Source: Bacillota bacterium (GTDB taxonomy: Bacteria > Bacillota > UBA5301). From it: DNA of 57,717 nt. Below the pieces are notes generated by a model. That model made no database searches. It saw nothing but the letters and a program-made list of their open reading frames with translations, and was not told the DNA's origin. Shown here piece after piece: positions 56,876 through 57,717 of the stretch. The stretch covers positions 1 through 57,717 of the forward strand of contig JAAYHC010000073.1 of assembly GCA_012735535.1 (NCBI GenBank), written 5' to 3'. Position 1 is the stretch's first letter. Every line of letters starts with the position of its first letter. A program made the position numbers and the translations under genes.

Positions 56876-57187
56876 TAGTGGCCTGCGCTCCGGCTACCAT
56901 AGATCCCTACAGAACCCGCAACAACCTTTCGGCTGCTACAGACCCTTACGGAACCTATGACAACCTTTGCTCGACTACCACAGATTCCTGAGCAACCTGC
57001 AGCAATCTCACGACTGCTGCAGATCACCAGCTCGAGTAGCCTGCGGAACCGGTGATAGTCTTAACTCGGCTACCATCGATCTGGTCTGGAGCCTACTGCA
57101 ACCTTTCGGGCTGCAGTAAACCCGTGGCCGACCGATGATAACCTTCGCTCCGGCTATTATGGATCCCGCCGCGAACCCATAATAACC
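56876..57187 (-). repeat. Tandem array of ~42-nt imperfect hairpin repeats
   Basis: Seven successive hairpins plus an eighth half-unit; the AACC-like (GGCC or AGTC in two units) edge of each left arm recurs at 56883, 56926, 56965, 57007, 57060, 57103, 57143 and 57187 (steps 43, 39, 42, 53, 43, 40, 44). On the minus strand each unit reads stem-loop-stem: for example GTAGCAGCC-GAAA-GGTTGTTGC (56918-56939) and TGCAGCAGTC, GTGA loop, GATTGCTGCA (56998-57021). Stems of 8-10 bp differ between units but still pair, mostly with G-U rather than mismatches when read on the minus strand. Loops are purine-rich (GAAA, GTGA, CGAAA, GAGCAAA). Linkers often carry GGTTC. Steps that are not multiples of three argue against coding. 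Confidence 0.75.
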
Positions 57188-57309
57188 TTTGCTCGACCGA
57201 TACGCATCCGAAGTCTCGAACACGTATCGATCTTAGTCCGGTCACTACAAACCTCTTGCCCATAGCTTCTCCGCGCCGGCAGCCAATTATACATCGCTCG
57301 TGCAGAAAA

Positions 57310-57717
57310 TTATGTGTGGGGGTTCCAATCATCATCAAGAATGCACACCGTTTCGAGTATCATCAGCGTTGCCCCACCCGCATCCCATTGCTGTTGCGAG
57401 GCAAAGATGCATTTTAACGAGTAGACCGCATCCGGCAGCGGATTGGGCACCGGGGGCAGATTGACTCGGAAGAACTCTCCCGGCTTAACAAGGACCGCCG
57501 GTTTAGGTTTGGCAATGAAGTTGGTGTCACTACGCGTACCGGTGATGGCCCGGAAATCCTCGCTAGTGCGCAACAGATCCAAGATCTCCGCACCAAAAGG
57601 ACTGTAGATGACCAAACCGAGGAGATAATAGTTCTGGCTGCTGCCGTTGGCCAGCGCAAGCTCTCCAAAACACCGCCCTTGCTCCAAACTTGCCGGCGTG
57701 TAATAGAGGTGAAAATC
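57310..57717 (-). CDS. Unknown protein, 5' end beyond window
   Basis: C-terminal 135 residues of a longer protein; the frame is open to the window edge (last residues read inward DFHLYYTPASL). The first in-frame start inside the window (TTG 57687) is not needed. Alternating hydrophobic strands (YYLLGLVIYSPFGAEIL, PAVLVKPGEFFRVNLP) suggest a beta-sandwich or other extracellular-type fold. The C-terminus is DDDWNPHT. I do not recognise the family. About 120 nt separate its stop from the hairpin array. Confidence 0.65.
   Translation of the reverse strand, partial: DFHLYYTPASLEQGRCFGELALANGSSQNYYLLGLVIYSPFGAEILDLLRTSEDFRAITGTRSDTNFIAKPKPAVLVKPGEFFRVNLPPVPNPLPDAVYSLKCIFASQQQWDAGGATLMILETVCILDDDWNPHT

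Noticed and set aside
56876-57187. CRISPR array
   Set aside because: Units are not identical, there are no constant repeats separated by unique spacers, and no cas genes are present.
56815-57338. Three short minus-strand frames across the hairpin array with peptide-like repeats
   Set aside because: Repeat steps (43, 39, 42, 53, 43, 40, 44) break frame, and none has a binding site; the peptide periodicity follows from the DNA repeat.

Overview
The window looks like the chromosome of an anaerobic, endospore-forming member of the Bacillota (Clostridia or Limnochordia type). This is inferred from gene order and gene families; no 16S rRNA is present, so I do not name a genus. Supporting signs are the order rodA-minE-minD-minC-mrdA-mreD-mreC-mreB-radC-maf, a SpoIVFA/SpoIVFB pair, LonB beside ClpX, a Firmicutes-type L27 with its Prp processing protease, a T-box in front of valS, and many GTG/TTG starts with strong GGAGG ribosome binding sites. 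Almost every gene is on the minus strand; the only clear plus-strand gene is cca.

Layout, described from low to high coordinate (transcription runs the other way). 1-5.5 kb: rplU-prp-rpmA with their own promoter and terminator, RNase G, and a two-gene radical SAM module. 5.6-15.7 kb: SpoIVFB, SpoIVFA and the cell-shape/division block (RodA, MinEDC, PBP2, MreDCB) with RadC and Maf. 15.8-23.4 kb: ApbE flavin transferase, the six-subunit Rnf complex, aspartate ammonia-lyase and an RseC-like protein, all in one direction. 23.4-30.4 kb: small accessory genes (DMT transporter, LarE, cysteine synthase, ZIP transporter, YIEGIA pair, SPOR protein, P-loop ATPase) and FolC. 30.4-35.6 kb: ValS with T-box, divergent CCA-adding enzyme, a histidine phosphatase and a small 2[4Fe-4S] ferredoxin. 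35.6-41.7 kb: FdhD, FolD, Ndk, formate-THF ligase and NfnAB. 41.8-50 kb: PilZ protein, Lon, LonB, ClpX, ClpP and trigger factor. 50.1-51 kb: five tRNA genes in two units. 51-56.8 kb: RdgB, RNase PH, MurD, MurI and a large AMIN/amidase_3 protein. 56.8-57.3 kb: a non-coding array of about seven hairpin repeats. 57.3 kb to the edge: a truncated unknown gene.

Taken together, Rnf (ferredoxin:NAD+ oxidoreductase ion pump), NfnAB (electron-bifurcating transhydrogenase), formate-THF ligase, FolD, FdhD and a clostridial ferredoxin point to an acetogenic or syntrophic C1/ferredoxin economy; no CODH/ACS or formate dehydrogenase structural gene lies in the window, so this is an inference. The least explained sequence is the ~42-nt hairpin array at about 56876-57187, whose stems differ in sequence but keep pairing. 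Other points of interest are a start-codon-occluding inverted repeat in front of lonB, sigma-H-like promoters before lon, cysK and minC, and a radC gene whose only good ribosome binding site does not precede a normal start codon.
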